DNA of 64,000 nt. It comes from an uncultured Clostridia bacterium. GTDB lineage: Bacteria > Bacillota > Clostridia > Oscillospirales > Acutalibacteraceae. The notes beneath the pieces were generated by a model. That model did not search any database. It had not been told where the DNA came from and worked only from the letters and a program-made list of their open reading frames with translations. Of this stretch, positions 16,784-25,833 are shown one piece after another. The translations under genes were made by a program, and so were the position numbers. The stretch lies in NCBI GenBank assembly GCA_944384995.1, contig CALWVN010000005.1, positions 47,176-111,175 on the forward strand, in the 5' to 3' direction. How positions within the stretch are numbered: position 1 is the first letter of the stretch; every line of letters starts with the position of its first letter.

Positions 16784-18373
16784 ATGACGCACGGCGAGTT
16801 GGAACAACTTTTGGATCGCCGGCAGGAATTGCGCTCCCTTGTGTTTCCGAGAGGGTTCCTGATGACGAACGATCCGTACATTGAAGCGCAGGCCTATCCG
16901 TTTTACGGCGCGTGGAAGCGCACCGTATGCTTTGGATATACATTTTATGTTCATCCCAAACAGAATTTGTTTGCCCTAAACGACGGCAGCAACGGGTTTG
17001 TTTTGATTGGGCATGCCTTTGATCCGGTGTCAGAGCAAGGGGAAAGCCAAGAAGAACGGCTTTTGGAGCAAATCTCCGCTGCTTTTGCGCAGAGTGCCGA
17101 CGCTTTTACGGGATATTTAAATCGTTGGACCGGCTTGTTTGTTCTGTTTGTTTTCGATACAAATGGAGTGCGCATTTACGGAGATGCCGCGGGGATGTAT
17201 ACCGTTTTTTATGGTATGCATGACGGCAAGCTATATTGCGCGTCCCATACGGCTCTGCTGGGGGATGTGTGCGGTCTGCAATTCGACCCTTATATTGAGC
17301 GGCTGATCCAGTATCCATTTTATTCGTTGTTCGGGAAATCTCTTCCCGGAGATCTTTCCCCATATAAAGACTTTAAGCGCTTGATTCCCAACCATTTTGC
17401 GCAGTATCAAGACGGGACGTGGTCCGTTTCACGCTTTTTCCCGACAGCGGATCATGCGTTAAGCACATTGCCGTATGACAGCTTGGTGGATAATGCTGCC
17501 GAAATCCTTTCTAAAAGTATGCACATCATTTATAAAAAATGGGATCGCTGTGCCATTTCGCTGACAGGCGGATGTGACAGCAAAACGACCCTTGCTTGCA
17601 CGAACGGTGTGTATGATAAATACAGCTATTTCAGCTATATTTCTTCGGACAGCGAGGCAGTGGACGCTGAAGCAGCTTCGAACATTTGCAAGCTGTTGGA
17701 TCTGCCGCACAAAATTTATAAGATCTCCGATTCCGACACGGATTATAAGGATTTGCCGGCCCTGATAAGCATTCTGGCACATAACAGCGGGGATATTGGC
17801 AAAAGCAATGCGAACGATGTGCGCAAGCGAGCTTTTTTCCTGGAGCGGGACGATTTCGACGTGGAAGTAAAATCCTGGGTGTCGGAAGTGGCTCGTTCTT
17901 ACTATCGTAAGCGCTTTGCCAATCCTCGGTTCCCGAAGACTTTGACGCCGAGATATGCCACGTCGCTTTATAAAGTATTCTTGCATGATCGAAAGCTGGT
18001 CCGGGAAACGGATCGTGTTTTTGCGGCGTTTTTACAGAAATATTACGTTCCGGAGGATTTCGAGCGAATTCCGTGGGAGGACTTGTTCTTCTGGGAGTTT
18101 CGCATGAGCAGCTGGAACGGTTTGGTTATTACCGGCGAACAGCAGATTGCATATGACATTGTCATTCCATACAACAACCGTGTCTTATTACAGCTGATGC
18201 TTTCGGCACCGGTCCAAAAGCGTGTTGCGGATGATTTGCATAAAGATATTATGCGAAAAATGAACCCGCTTGTCGCAGATTGTGGGGTTTCAGTGGTGAA
18301 TGTTAAGCATACGGAAAACAGAGCAAAGTTGGAGCGGCTGTATCTGGCGGTTTCTTCAAAACTACCTTTTTAA
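16784..18373 (+). CDS. Asparagine-synthase-like ATP-dependent ligase without visible glutaminase cysteine
   Basis: A 529-residue protein related to asparagine synthetase B. Around residue 260 is AISLTGGCDSKTTLAC, the ATP-pyrophosphatase loop (SGGxDS type, here TGGCDS). The N-terminal half keeps the Ntn-like feature GDAAGMYTVFYG, like the end of a class II glutaminase domain, but the protein begins MTHGELEQ and no Cys follows the initiator, so glutamine hydrolysis is not expected. Such proteins (compare beta-lactam synthetase) activate a carboxylate and join it to another amine. Possible target: the uronic acid carboxyl. Lower GC than its neighbours, suggesting transfer. Start after GGAGG at 16771. 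Confidence 0.72.
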   Translation: MTHGELEQLLDRRQELRSLVFPRGFLMTNDPYIEAQAYPFYGAWKRTVCFGYTFYVHPKQNLFALNDGSNGFVLIGHAFDPVSEQGESQEERLLEQISAAFAQSADAFTGYLNRWTGLFVLFVFDTNGVRIYGDAAGMYTVFYGMHDGKLYCASHTALLGDVCGLQFDPYIERLIQYPFYSLFGKSLPGDLSPYKDFKRLIPNHFAQYQDGTWSVSRFFPTADHALSTLPYDSLVDNAAEILSKSMHIIYKKWDRCAISLTGGCDSKTTLACTNGVYDKYSYFSYISSDSEAVDAEAASNICKLLDLPHKIYKISDSDTDYKDLPALISILAHNSGDIGKSNANDVRKRAFFLERDDFDVEVKSWVSEVARSYYRKRFANPRFPKTLTPRYATSLYKVFLHDRKLVRETDRVFAAFLQKYYVPEDFERIPWEDLFFWEFRMSSWNGLVITGEQQIAYDIVIPYNNRVLLQLMLSAPVQKRVADDLHKDIMRKMNPLVADCGVSVVNVKHTENRAKLERLYLAVSSKLPF

Positions 18374-18384
18374 GGGGGGATAGT

Positions 18385-19392
18385 ATGCGTGTCGTAAACA
18401 AGATCAAAAGTGTTTATGCCGAAACACGAAAAAACGCGTCTGCAATTTCGGATAAAACAGGTAAAAACCGTTGGATGCTGGAATTGGATATTTTGCGTTG
18501 CCTTTTCAAATACAAAGCGAGTCCGAATAATTATTTAAAATTTGAGTTTTATAATTTGACGGCAGCGCAGCGTGCAACGTATGTTACATACGGTGTGAGC
18601 CAGCAAATGATTCGGAAATTCAATAATCCGAAGGATATTGATGTTTTTGAGAATAAGCTGAAATTCGCCGAAGTGTTTCAAGATATGTTCGGCAGAGCGT
18701 ATTTAGATACTTCTAAAATGACGTTTCAGGATTTTGAAGTGTTCTGCAAGGGTAAGGAAAAGTTTGTCTGCAAGCCGACAGGCGGTTCGCAGGGCACAGA
18801 TATTCGGGTCTTTCATATTGCACAGGATGATCTTACGAACATCTATGCCGAAATTATGGAAAAATATGTTTCCGGCTTTATGCTGGAAGAATGGATTGAA
18901 CAGCACAGTGTTTTGTCGGATATTTATCCGGATGCTGTGAATTGCCTGCGGATTATAACCGTTTATGATGGGAAAACAACGGATTTCTTGACCGGCGGCG
19001 TCACGTTTTCCTTACATTCGGAGATCGCAAACGGCAGCCAGCCCTCTATCGTTGCACCCGTCGACCTTGAAACCGGAATTCTTTATAAGCCGGCGGCAAC
19101 CTTCGGAAGCAAACTATATGTAAACCATCCGACGACCGGCAAAAGAATTTTGGGCGTCCAGCTTCCGTTTTGGCAGGAAACGATAGCTTTGCTTATGCGT
19201 GCGAGTCAGCGTGTGCCAACAGTCGGGTATGTCGGCTGGGATGTGGCGCTGACCCCGTCAGGTCCGATTTTGATCGAGGGCAATACAACGCCGGGATACA
19301 AATATTACCAGATCCCTGCGCACCTTTCGGACGGGATCGGCAATTTGGCCGTGTATCAGCGCGCGCTCTGCAGAGGAAAAGCTGAAGCGTGA
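18385..19392 (+). CDS. ATP-grasp ligase of the sugar-transfer-associated type
   Basis: A 335-residue ATP-grasp protein. Visible features are KFVCKPTGGSQGTDIRVF (nucleotide-binding strand and glycine loop), MLEEWIEQHSVLSDIYPDAVN, LRIITVYDGKTTDF and a C-terminal ILIEGNTTPGY (metal-binding Glu/Asn). This matches the 'sugar-transfer associated ATP-grasp' proteins found in capsule loci, which are thought to form amide or ester links to acid groups of surface glycans. Notably AT-rich. Sits between AsnB-like and MurF-like genes, giving three consecutive carboxylate-activating enzymes. Confidence 0.8.
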   Translation: MRVVNKIKSVYAETRKNASAISDKTGKNRWMLELDILRCLFKYKASPNNYLKFEFYNLTAAQRATYVTYGVSQQMIRKFNNPKDIDVFENKLKFAEVFQDMFGRAYLDTSKMTFQDFEVFCKGKEKFVCKPTGGSQGTDIRVFHIAQDDLTNIYAEIMEKYVSGFMLEEWIEQHSVLSDIYPDAVNCLRIITVYDGKTTDFLTGGVTFSLHSEIANGSQPSIVAPVDLETGILYKPAATFGSKLYVNHPTTGKRILGVQLPFWQETIALLMRASQRVPTVGYVGWDVALTPSGPILIEGNTTPGYKYYQIPAHLSDGIGNLAVYQRALCRGKAEA

Positions 19393-20981
19393 GCGTTTGG
19401 CGGACGCACGGTCATTCTACGAACGAAGAGAAAGATGGGAAGAACATGCGCTTACGAATCATGGAATGGTTTTGGCGGATAAGCCGCTGGTTTGCGAATC
19501 GGACTTTTGCGAAGAAATTGCGAAAAACGCCGGAAAAGGTCCTGACTTTGCTGCAGCTTTGCGAAAAGGTCGGTATTCCAACGGACGCGCTCGCCGAGGA
19601 TGTGCAACGCCGGTTGGATGAGCCCGTTTCGCAAATCGCCCGATTCGGCGGGTATCTGGTCCGCAATGCCATTTGCCTGCAACTCTACGGTGATGAGGAT
19701 TTTCGGATGCGCAAAGCCATGCAGGCGGGCGCGCTGGTCTGCATGTCGGATCACGACATTGAAAATGTGCCTTGCCTTGTGGTGAAAGATGTGCCCGCGA
19801 CGTATGCCGCCATGTGCGCTGTGTACCGGGATATGGCGCCTGCACGGGGAACAGCCGTGACCGGCAGCATTGGGAAAACGACGGTCAAGCGGATGATCGA
19901 TTCCGTTTATGCACAGGACTTTACCACGTTCTGCGACCCCGAAAACGATAATCTGCTCAACAGCATCGGTTCGGTCTGCCAGCGTATCCCGGATACGGTG
20001 CAGCAATATATTGCCGAGCTTTCGGAGGACACGCCGGGGCTTTTGGCGCTGATGACCGAAATCGTCCGGCCGGATATTCTGGTGTATACCGCGATCGACA
20101 AATCGCACATCGAGGCGTTCGGTACGCAGGAACGCATCATCGAGGAATTCGCCACAGCCGCGCGGTATCTGCGCAAAGGCGGCGTGTGCATCATGAGCCG
20201 GGATGAGTTGAATCCGGCACATCTGCTGCCCGATGTTCGCATGCAGTTCGTTTCGCAGAAAGACCGTGATGCAGATTATTTTGCCGACGATGTCCGGGTG
20301 GATCCGCAGGGCCTTACTTTTACCGTGCATGTCCGGGCGACCGGTAAAGCATACCCGGTTCGCTTACACAATATTTTTGCCGTGCACAACGTCACGTCGG
20401 CGCTGTTGGCTTTTGCGGCGGGCGTTGCTTCGGGAATGGAGCCGGAGCAGATCGTCTGTGGGCTCAATGCGTTCCGCACGTCGGGCATCCGGCAGAATAT
20501 TTATAAGTCCGGCGCGACGACTGTCTATGCGGACTGCTTTAACGCGGTCGCAAAATCGGTCCGCGCCGCCGTGGAAACCGCCTCTAAAATCCCGGTACGT
20601 TCCGGCTGCAAACGGATCGCCGTGTTGGGAGACATTGCAGAAACCGGCGAGTATACGCAAGAGGTGCACCGTGAGCTCGTGGAGATCGTTGACAACTCTG
20701 ACTTCGCTGCGCTTTTGACCTGCGGGGAAAACTTACGCCGAGCGCTTGAACAAAATGCGGTGCGCGATGACTTGCAGGTCTACACTTTTGAAAATCAAAA
20801 GGCGATGAACCGACAGCTCAAAAAGCTGGTACGAAACGGCGACCTGGTGCTGTTCAAGGCCAGCCACAGTGGCAGGCTGAAGACTTCCATCCGCGCGGTG
20901 TTTCCGCTGGCGTATCTGCGCGAATCGATCAAATACTATACACCCCGTATCAAGTGGTATTTCCGTGTCATCCTGAACTGA
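19389..20981 (+). CDS. Mur ligase family protein (MurF-like) in a capsule locus
   Basis: A 530-residue ATP-dependent amide ligase of the Mur family. Walker A AVTGSIGKTTVKRM is at ~residue 155; the middle domain shows DILVYTAIDKSHIEAFGT and HNVTSALLAFAAG; the C-terminal domain has DCFNAVAKSVRAAVE and RIAVLGDIAETGEYTQEVH, close to the MurF DAYNANP / GDM.ELG pattern. The GTG at 19389 overlaps the previous stop; ATG at 19446 is an alternative. True murF lies in the dcw cluster, so this copy probably adds an amino or hydroxy acid to a UDP-sugar or glycan precursor. Confidence 0.8.
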   Translation: MSVWRTHGHSTNEEKDGKNMRLRIMEWFWRISRWFANRTFAKKLRKTPEKVLTLLQLCEKVGIPTDALAEDVQRRLDEPVSQIARFGGYLVRNAICLQLYGDEDFRMRKAMQAGALVCMSDHDIENVPCLVVKDVPATYAAMCAVYRDMAPARGTAVTGSIGKTTVKRMIDSVYAQDFTTFCDPENDNLLNSIGSVCQRIPDTVQQYIAELSEDTPGLLALMTEIVRPDILVYTAIDKSHIEAFGTQERIIEEFATAARYLRKGGVCIMSRDELNPAHLLPDVRMQFVSQKDRDADYFADDVRVDPQGLTFTVHVRATGKAYPVRLHNIFAVHNVTSALLAFAAGVASGMEPEQIVCGLNAFRTSGIRQNIYKSGATTVYADCFNAVAKSVRAAVETASKIPVRSGCKRIAVLGDIAETGEYTQEVHRELVEIVDNSDFAALLTCGENLRRALEQNAVRDDLQVYTFENQKAMNRQLKKLVRNGDLVLFKASHSGRLKTSIRAVFPLAYLRESIKYYTPRIKWYFRVILN

Positions 20982-21090
20982 CCGCTGTACCGAAAATCCG
21001 AGCTGCCGTTTGCTTGGCGTACACACAAGCCGCGGCTTTTCACGGGGACACACAGCATATACTGAAATTGTTAAGACAGAGGCAATCAAA

Positions 21091-22065
21091 ATGGGTTATC
21101 AGGAGATAAAATTCCCGGAAAATACAACATTCCTGGTCACAGGCGCGGCGGGCTTTATCGGCTCGAATCTGTGCGAGGCGCTGCTCCAAAAGGGCTGTAA
21201 AGTCAAAGCGCTTGACGACCTTTCCACCGGCAAGCAGCAAAACGTGGACCTGTTTGTGAACGATCCGAATTACACCTTTATCAAGGGCGACATCAAAGAC
21301 CCGCAGGTGTGCATGGACGCGTGCGAAGGCGTCGATTACGTGCTGCACCAGGCGGCGTGGGGCAGCGTGCCGCGCTCTCTCGAAATGCCGCTCTTTTACA
21401 ACAAAAACAATATCGAAGGCACTTTGAATATGCTGGAAGCCGCGCGGCAGAAGGGCGTGAAGAAGTTTGTGTACGCTTCGAGCTCTTCTGTTTACGGCGA
21501 CGAGCCGAACCTCCCGAAAACCGAGGGCCGCGAGGGCAATCTGCTCTCGCCCTATGCGCTGACCAAGCGCTGCGACGAGGAATGGGCTAAGCTCTACACC
21601 CGGTTTTATGGGCTCGACACCTACGGGATGCGGTATTTCAACGTGTTCGGCCGTCGGCAGGACCCGGACGGCGCATATGCCGCGGTCATTCCGAAATTCT
21701 TAAAGCAGCTGATGCACGGCGAGACGCCGACCATCAACGGCGACGGGAAGCAGAGCCGCGATTTCACCTATATCGACAACGTCATTGAAGCGAACCTCAA
21801 GGCCTGCCTTGCCCCGCACGAAGCGGCGGGCGAGGCGTTCAACATCGCCTACGGCGGGCGCGAATACCTCATCGACATTTACTATGGGCTCACAAAGGCG
21901 CTGGGCGTCGATATCGAGCCGAACTTCGGCCCCGACCGCAAGGGCGACATCAAGCACTCGAATGCCGACATCTCCAAGGCACGCAAACTCCTTGGCTATG
22001 ACCCCGATTACAGCTTTCAGGACGGCATCAAGCTTGCAATCGATTGGTATAAAGAGAATTTGTGA
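21091..22065 (+). CDS. UDP-GlcNAc/GalNAc 4-epimerase (WbpP/TviC-like)
   Basis: A 324-residue extended SDR: TGAAGFIGSNL NAD-binding motif at residue ~16, KALDDLSTGKQQNVD, ASSSSVYGDEPNLPK, YALTKRCDEEW (catalytic YxxxK) and RYFNVFGRRQDPDGAYAAVI. The WbpP/TviC-like sequence favours N-acetylated UDP-sugars. Together with the dehydrogenase at 15461 it would yield UDP-GalNAcA. Start ATG 21091 with AGAGG just upstream; an upstream 110-nt gap separates it from the MurF-like gene. Confidence 0.9.
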   Translation: MGYQEIKFPENTTFLVTGAAGFIGSNLCEALLQKGCKVKALDDLSTGKQQNVDLFVNDPNYTFIKGDIKDPQVCMDACEGVDYVLHQAAWGSVPRSLEMPLFYNKNNIEGTLNMLEAARQKGVKKFVYASSSSVYGDEPNLPKTEGREGNLLSPYALTKRCDEEWAKLYTRFYGLDTYGMRYFNVFGRRQDPDGAYAAVIPKFLKQLMHGETPTINGDGKQSRDFTYIDNVIEANLKACLAPHEAAGEAFNIAYGGREYLIDIYYGLTKALGVDIEPNFGPDRKGDIKHSNADISKARKLLGYDPDYSFQDGIKLAIDWYKENL

Positions 22066-22155
22066 GGCGCGGTATGGCACAAAGAGGACGAGACAAAAGC
22101 TAAAAGTCGAAACCATTACTTCACAGTAGGCTTATAGAGTAGAAGGGTGCGTTTT

Positions 22156-23442
22156 ATGCGGATTTTGGTAATCTTGCGCTCAGCATGGCGTAACGATAAC
22201 AATAGCGGTAACACGATGACGGATCTGTTTTCCGGCATGTCGGACTGCACATTTTACAGCTTTTCCATGCGAGAACAGCTTCCCGACAACCCCATAGCGC
22301 AGCGCAATTTTGCCGTTTCCGAACAGCAGATTCTGCACGAGTTACTGCACCCGTCACGCATCGGCGGGGAAACGAAATGCATACAGGCAAGCGAAGAAAC
22401 ACAGGTGCGTGCTGCACAGGAGAAAAAAATGTATACGCTTGCCAAGCAAACACATTCTATGTTGCTGGCGATCTTACGCGAATGCATATGGATGCCTGGC
22501 ATATGGAAAAATGAGAATTTGCGCACGTATTTGCGTGAGGTACAGCCGGATATTATTTTTATGCCGACGTTTTGCTGCCTATATCCGTATAAAATTCTGA
22601 GCTATATCCGGCGTCTGACGGATGCAAAGGTAGTGTTGTTCCATGTGGACGACAACTATACGTTACGGCAGTTTTCTCTGAATCCGTTGTATTGGCTGTA
22701 TCGCTTTCGGCTGCGCCATCACGTGCGAAAGGCTGTCAAGAGCGCGGCAATCAACTATGTGATCTCCGACGTGCAAAAGCACGATTATGAAAAAGCGTTC
22801 GGTGTGCCCTGCAAGGTGTTGACCAAATCGGCGGATTTTTCGGGCGAGCCGCCCGTGAAAACGCAGTACAACACGCCCTTGCAGCTTATCTTTACGGGCA
22901 ACATCGGCACGAACCGCTGGAAGTCGCTTGCCATCATCGCAAAGGCCTTGCAAACCGTCAACCAAAACGGTGTGCGCGCGCAGCTGCGTATTTACACCGG
23001 CACGCTCCTGACGGATCAAATGAAAGCGGCGCTGGAGATCCCCGAAACCTCATTTTTGATGGGCAGCGCGCCCGCAAGTGAGATCCCGAAGATCCAAGCC
23101 GATGCGGATATGCTTGTGCATGTCGAGGCGTTCGATCTCAAAAACCGCCTGTTGGTGCGGCAGTCCTTTTCCACAAAGCTGGTGGATTACTTCAGGGCCG
23201 CGCGTCCGATTCTGGCGGTTGGTCCGCACGACGTCGCCTCGATCCGGCACCTTGTGGAAAACGACTGCGCCGTGACTGCCAAAGATGCCGAGACACTCGC
23301 ACAGCGGCTCGACGCGATCGTGGGTGATCCCGGTGCGCTCGACCAGCTCGCAAGGCGGGCGTATGCTTGCGGAAAGCGGCACCACGACAAGGCGGTCATG
23401 GGGAAAATGCTGCAAACGGATTTTCTGTCCCTGCGGCAGTAA
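22156..23442 (+). CDS. Glycosyltransferase (GT-B fold)
   Basis: A 428-residue putative glycosyltransferase. The N-terminus MRILVILRSAWRNDNNSGNT fits a GT-B nucleotide fold; the C-terminal half has LIFTGNIGTNRWKSLAIIAK, ADMLVHVEAFD and FSTKLVDYFRAARPILAVGP, typical of GT4-like enzymes. ATG 22156 preferred over a GTG nine nt earlier. Acceptor and donor unknown. Base composition is lower in GC than the flanking nucleotide-sugar genes. Confidence 0.78.
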   Translation: MRILVILRSAWRNDNNSGNTMTDLFSGMSDCTFYSFSMREQLPDNPIAQRNFAVSEQQILHELLHPSRIGGETKCIQASEETQVRAAQEKKMYTLAKQTHSMLLAILRECIWMPGIWKNENLRTYLREVQPDIIFMPTFCCLYPYKILSYIRRLTDAKVVLFHVDDNYTLRQFSLNPLYWLYRFRLRHHVRKAVKSAAINYVISDVQKHDYEKAFGVPCKVLTKSADFSGEPPVKTQYNTPLQLIFTGNIGTNRWKSLAIIAKALQTVNQNGVRAQLRIYTGTLLTDQMKAALEIPETSFLMGSAPASEIPKIQADADMLVHVEAFDLKNRLLVRQSFSTKLVDYFRAARPILAVGPHDVASIRHLVENDCAVTAKDAETLAQRLDAIVGDPGALDQLARRAYACGKRHHDKAVMGKMLQTDFLSLRQ

Positions 23443-23489
23443 CGGCAGGCCCGGGCCGCTGAAAAAAGACTGTGAAAGGAGGTCCTGCG

Positions 23490-24554
23490 GTGACCATCTA
23501 TCTGCTCAATATAGCGCTGTTCCTTGTTTGGGGCTTTTTCCTGCTCTGCGTCAATCCTACGCAAAGAAAGCGGAAATGGTTTTGCGCGATCGCTGCACTG
23601 CAGTGGATCCTGCTCTCCGGCCTTCGTGCGGAAACCGTCGGCGCGGATACGGAAAACTATGCGCGCTCCTTCAACAGCTTTAAAAGCGTGAGCTTGGGAA
23701 GCCAGCTGGATTTGTGCTGGGATTACCTATTCCACGGCGCAGATGTCAAGGACCCCGGGTACGGGGTGCTGGTCAAACTTTTTCAATATGTGTGCGACGA
23801 TTACCGGGTATTCCTGTTTTTTGTTGCGGCTGTATTTATGATTGCGATGGCGGTTTGGATTTATCGAAATTCCGCTATGCCGTGTTTAAGCTTTGTCATC
23901 TACTCCATCTTGTTCTATTCCTTCTTTTCGGTTACGGGACATCGGCAGACCATCGCCACGGCGCTGATCGTTTTTATAGGCTATAAATATGTGAAAGAGC
24001 GAAAACTCGGCAGGTTCCTGATCATAGCTTTTCTAGCCTTTATGATTCACAAATCCTCCATTGTGTTCGTACCGTATTATTTCATCGCGAACTTTGAGCT
24101 CAAACCCGTGTATGTTTCGTGCGTTGCGGCCGTGATTGCTGCAGTCACGGTGCTCGGCAGACGGCTTTATGCGCCGGCGGCTCGGCTTTTGGGCTTCGGG
24201 GATGAGTTGTTTGAAAACACCATCGGCGGGACGGGTACCTTTGTTGTGCTGATGCTTGCCGTTTGCATACTGGCTTTTGTTCTGTATCCGTTTATTCGTA
24301 AGCACAGGCCGGATACCCGCTTTTTATACAATCTGCTGTTCCTGACCACGCTTGCAACGCTTTTGGTTGTGCAGCAGCAAAGCTTTATGCGTATCCAGCA
24401 ATACTATTCGCTGGTCATCATGCTGATCATCCCCGAGTTTGTGCTGTGTATCCAGAAACGATATCGTCCGCTTGTCTATGCAGCGGGTGTCTGTGTCATG
24501 CTGGCGTTCTTCGTCAGCACATCCCCGGAATATCAGTTTTTCTGGCAAACTTGA
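23490..24554 (+). CDS. Wzy-like polysaccharide polymerase (EpsG family)
   Basis: A 354-residue membrane protein with about ten hydrophobic helices. The segment SGLRAETVGADTENYARSF after the first helices and SVTGHRQTIATALIVFIGYKY in the middle are characteristic of the EpsG group of polymerases, which join repeat units on the outer side of the membrane. Start is GTG 23490, placed 7 nt after AAAGGAGG; a GTG 18 nt earlier lies before the ribosome site. Confidence 0.88.
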   Translation: MTIYLLNIALFLVWGFFLLCVNPTQRKRKWFCAIAALQWILLSGLRAETVGADTENYARSFNSFKSVSLGSQLDLCWDYLFHGADVKDPGYGVLVKLFQYVCDDYRVFLFFVAAVFMIAMAVWIYRNSAMPCLSFVIYSILFYSFFSVTGHRQTIATALIVFIGYKYVKERKLGRFLIIAFLAFMIHKSSIVFVPYYFIANFELKPVYVSCVAAVIAAVTVLGRRLYAPAARLLGFGDELFENTIGGTGTFVVLMLAVCILAFVLYPFIRKHRPDTRFLYNLLFLTTLATLLVVQQQSFMRIQQYYSLVIMLIIPEFVLCIQKRYRPLVYAAGVCVMLAFFVSTSPEYQFFWQT

Positions 24555-24570
24555 CCGAAGAGGTAATGTG

Positions 24571-25833
24571 ATGAAGGTTTTATGGATCGTCAATATGGTT
24601 TTCCCCGCCGTCGCGGCGAAAATCGGGTTGCAAACCTCCGCGAGCGGCGGCTGGCTGTTGGATCTGGCGCGCGGCGTTGCGGATGACCCCGAGGTGGAGC
24701 TGGCTGTGATGACGTATTATTCCGGCTCGTCGTTTCAGGATATCCGGGTGGACGGTATACGGCATCTCCTGTTCCCCGGCGGCGGCAAGCGTCTGCTTTA
24801 CAACAATCCCAAAACTGCGGAAGACTGCAAAAAGGCGGTTGCGCTTGTAGAGCCGGATCTCATCCATATCCATGGAACGGAATATGCGCCGGGCTATGAA
24901 ATGCTGCGGGCCTGCCCGAACATTCCGACCCTGCTGACCATCCAGGGGATCATTCGGCGCATTGTCGAAGAGTACTACGGCGGGTTGTCGCTCGGAGAAA
25001 TCCTGAAAATATCAACGCTCCGCGACTGGGTCAAGCTCAAAACGCCGCTTTTCTACAAGATGCTTTATAAGCACAACGCCAAGCGCGAAGAACAGGTGCT
25101 CAAAACCGTAAAATATGTGACGGGCCGCACGGATTGGGACAAATCGACGATGCTTGCCGTCAATCCCGAGCTGCGCTATTTTCGCTGCAATTATAACCTC
25201 CGTGACGCGTTTTACAGCAGCGAAAAGTGGTCGGCTGAGACTATGACGCGCCACACGATTATGACAGGCGCGGCACTGTATTCGCTCAAAGGGCTGCACA
25301 TTTTGATTCGGGCGCTGGCGATTGTCAAACGGCGTTACCCGGACGTACATTTGTATATTCCCGGCGGCAGGGCGGAGAATGGGCGCATTGTCAACCCGCC
25401 AAGCTATATCCGGTACATCGAGCGGCTGATCCGTGAAAACGGGCTGGAGGGCAACGTAACCTTTACAGGCAAGCTGCCGCCCGATGAAGTCGCCGCGCAT
25501 CTGCGCAAGGCCAATGTGTGTGTTGTACCGTCCGCTGTAGAGGGCGCTTCCGCAACGCTGTGCGAGGCGATGATGATCGGCACCCCCTCCATCTGCGCAT
25601 ACCGCGGGGGAATGACTGATCTTTTAACCGACAAGGTAAACGGCTTTACATACGATTTCCCGGAATATCCGCAGCTGGCCTTGCGGATTATGGAACTGTT
25701 TGCTGACGACGCGCTTGCATCGGCATTTTCCGAGCGCACCATTGCGCTTGCAAACGAACGCCACGACCGCGAGCGCAATCCGCGGGAAATGGTGGAGGTA
25801 TACAAGGAGGTTTTGCATGGCGGAGATTCGTAA
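24571..25833 (+). CDS. Glycosyltransferase, family 4
   Basis: A 420-residue GT-B enzyme. N-terminus MKVLWIVNMVFPAVAAKIG and SGGWLLDLARG; HIHGTEYAPGYEML; C-terminal catalytic part SLKGLHILIRALAIVKRRYP, VVPSAVEGASATLCEAMMIG (EGxSxxxxEA donor motif) and TDLLTDKVNGFTYDF. ATG 24571 follows AAGAGG. Overlaps the next gene by 17 nt. Third glycosyltransferase of the operon; with the initiating transferase this suggests a repeat of about four sugars. Confidence 0.9.
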   Translation: MKVLWIVNMVFPAVAAKIGLQTSASGGWLLDLARGVADDPEVELAVMTYYSGSSFQDIRVDGIRHLLFPGGGKRLLYNNPKTAEDCKKAVALVEPDLIHIHGTEYAPGYEMLRACPNIPTLLTIQGIIRRIVEEYYGGLSLGEILKISTLRDWVKLKTPLFYKMLYKHNAKREEQVLKTVKYVTGRTDWDKSTMLAVNPELRYFRCNYNLRDAFYSSEKWSAETMTRHTIMTGAALYSLKGLHILIRALAIVKRRYPDVHLYIPGGRAENGRIVNPPSYIRYIERLIRENGLEGNVTFTGKLPPDEVAAHLRKANVCVVPSAVEGASATLCEAMMIGTPSICAYRGGMTDLLTDKVNGFTYDFPEYPQLALRIMELFADDALASAFSERTIALANERHDRERNPREMVEVYKEVLHGGDS

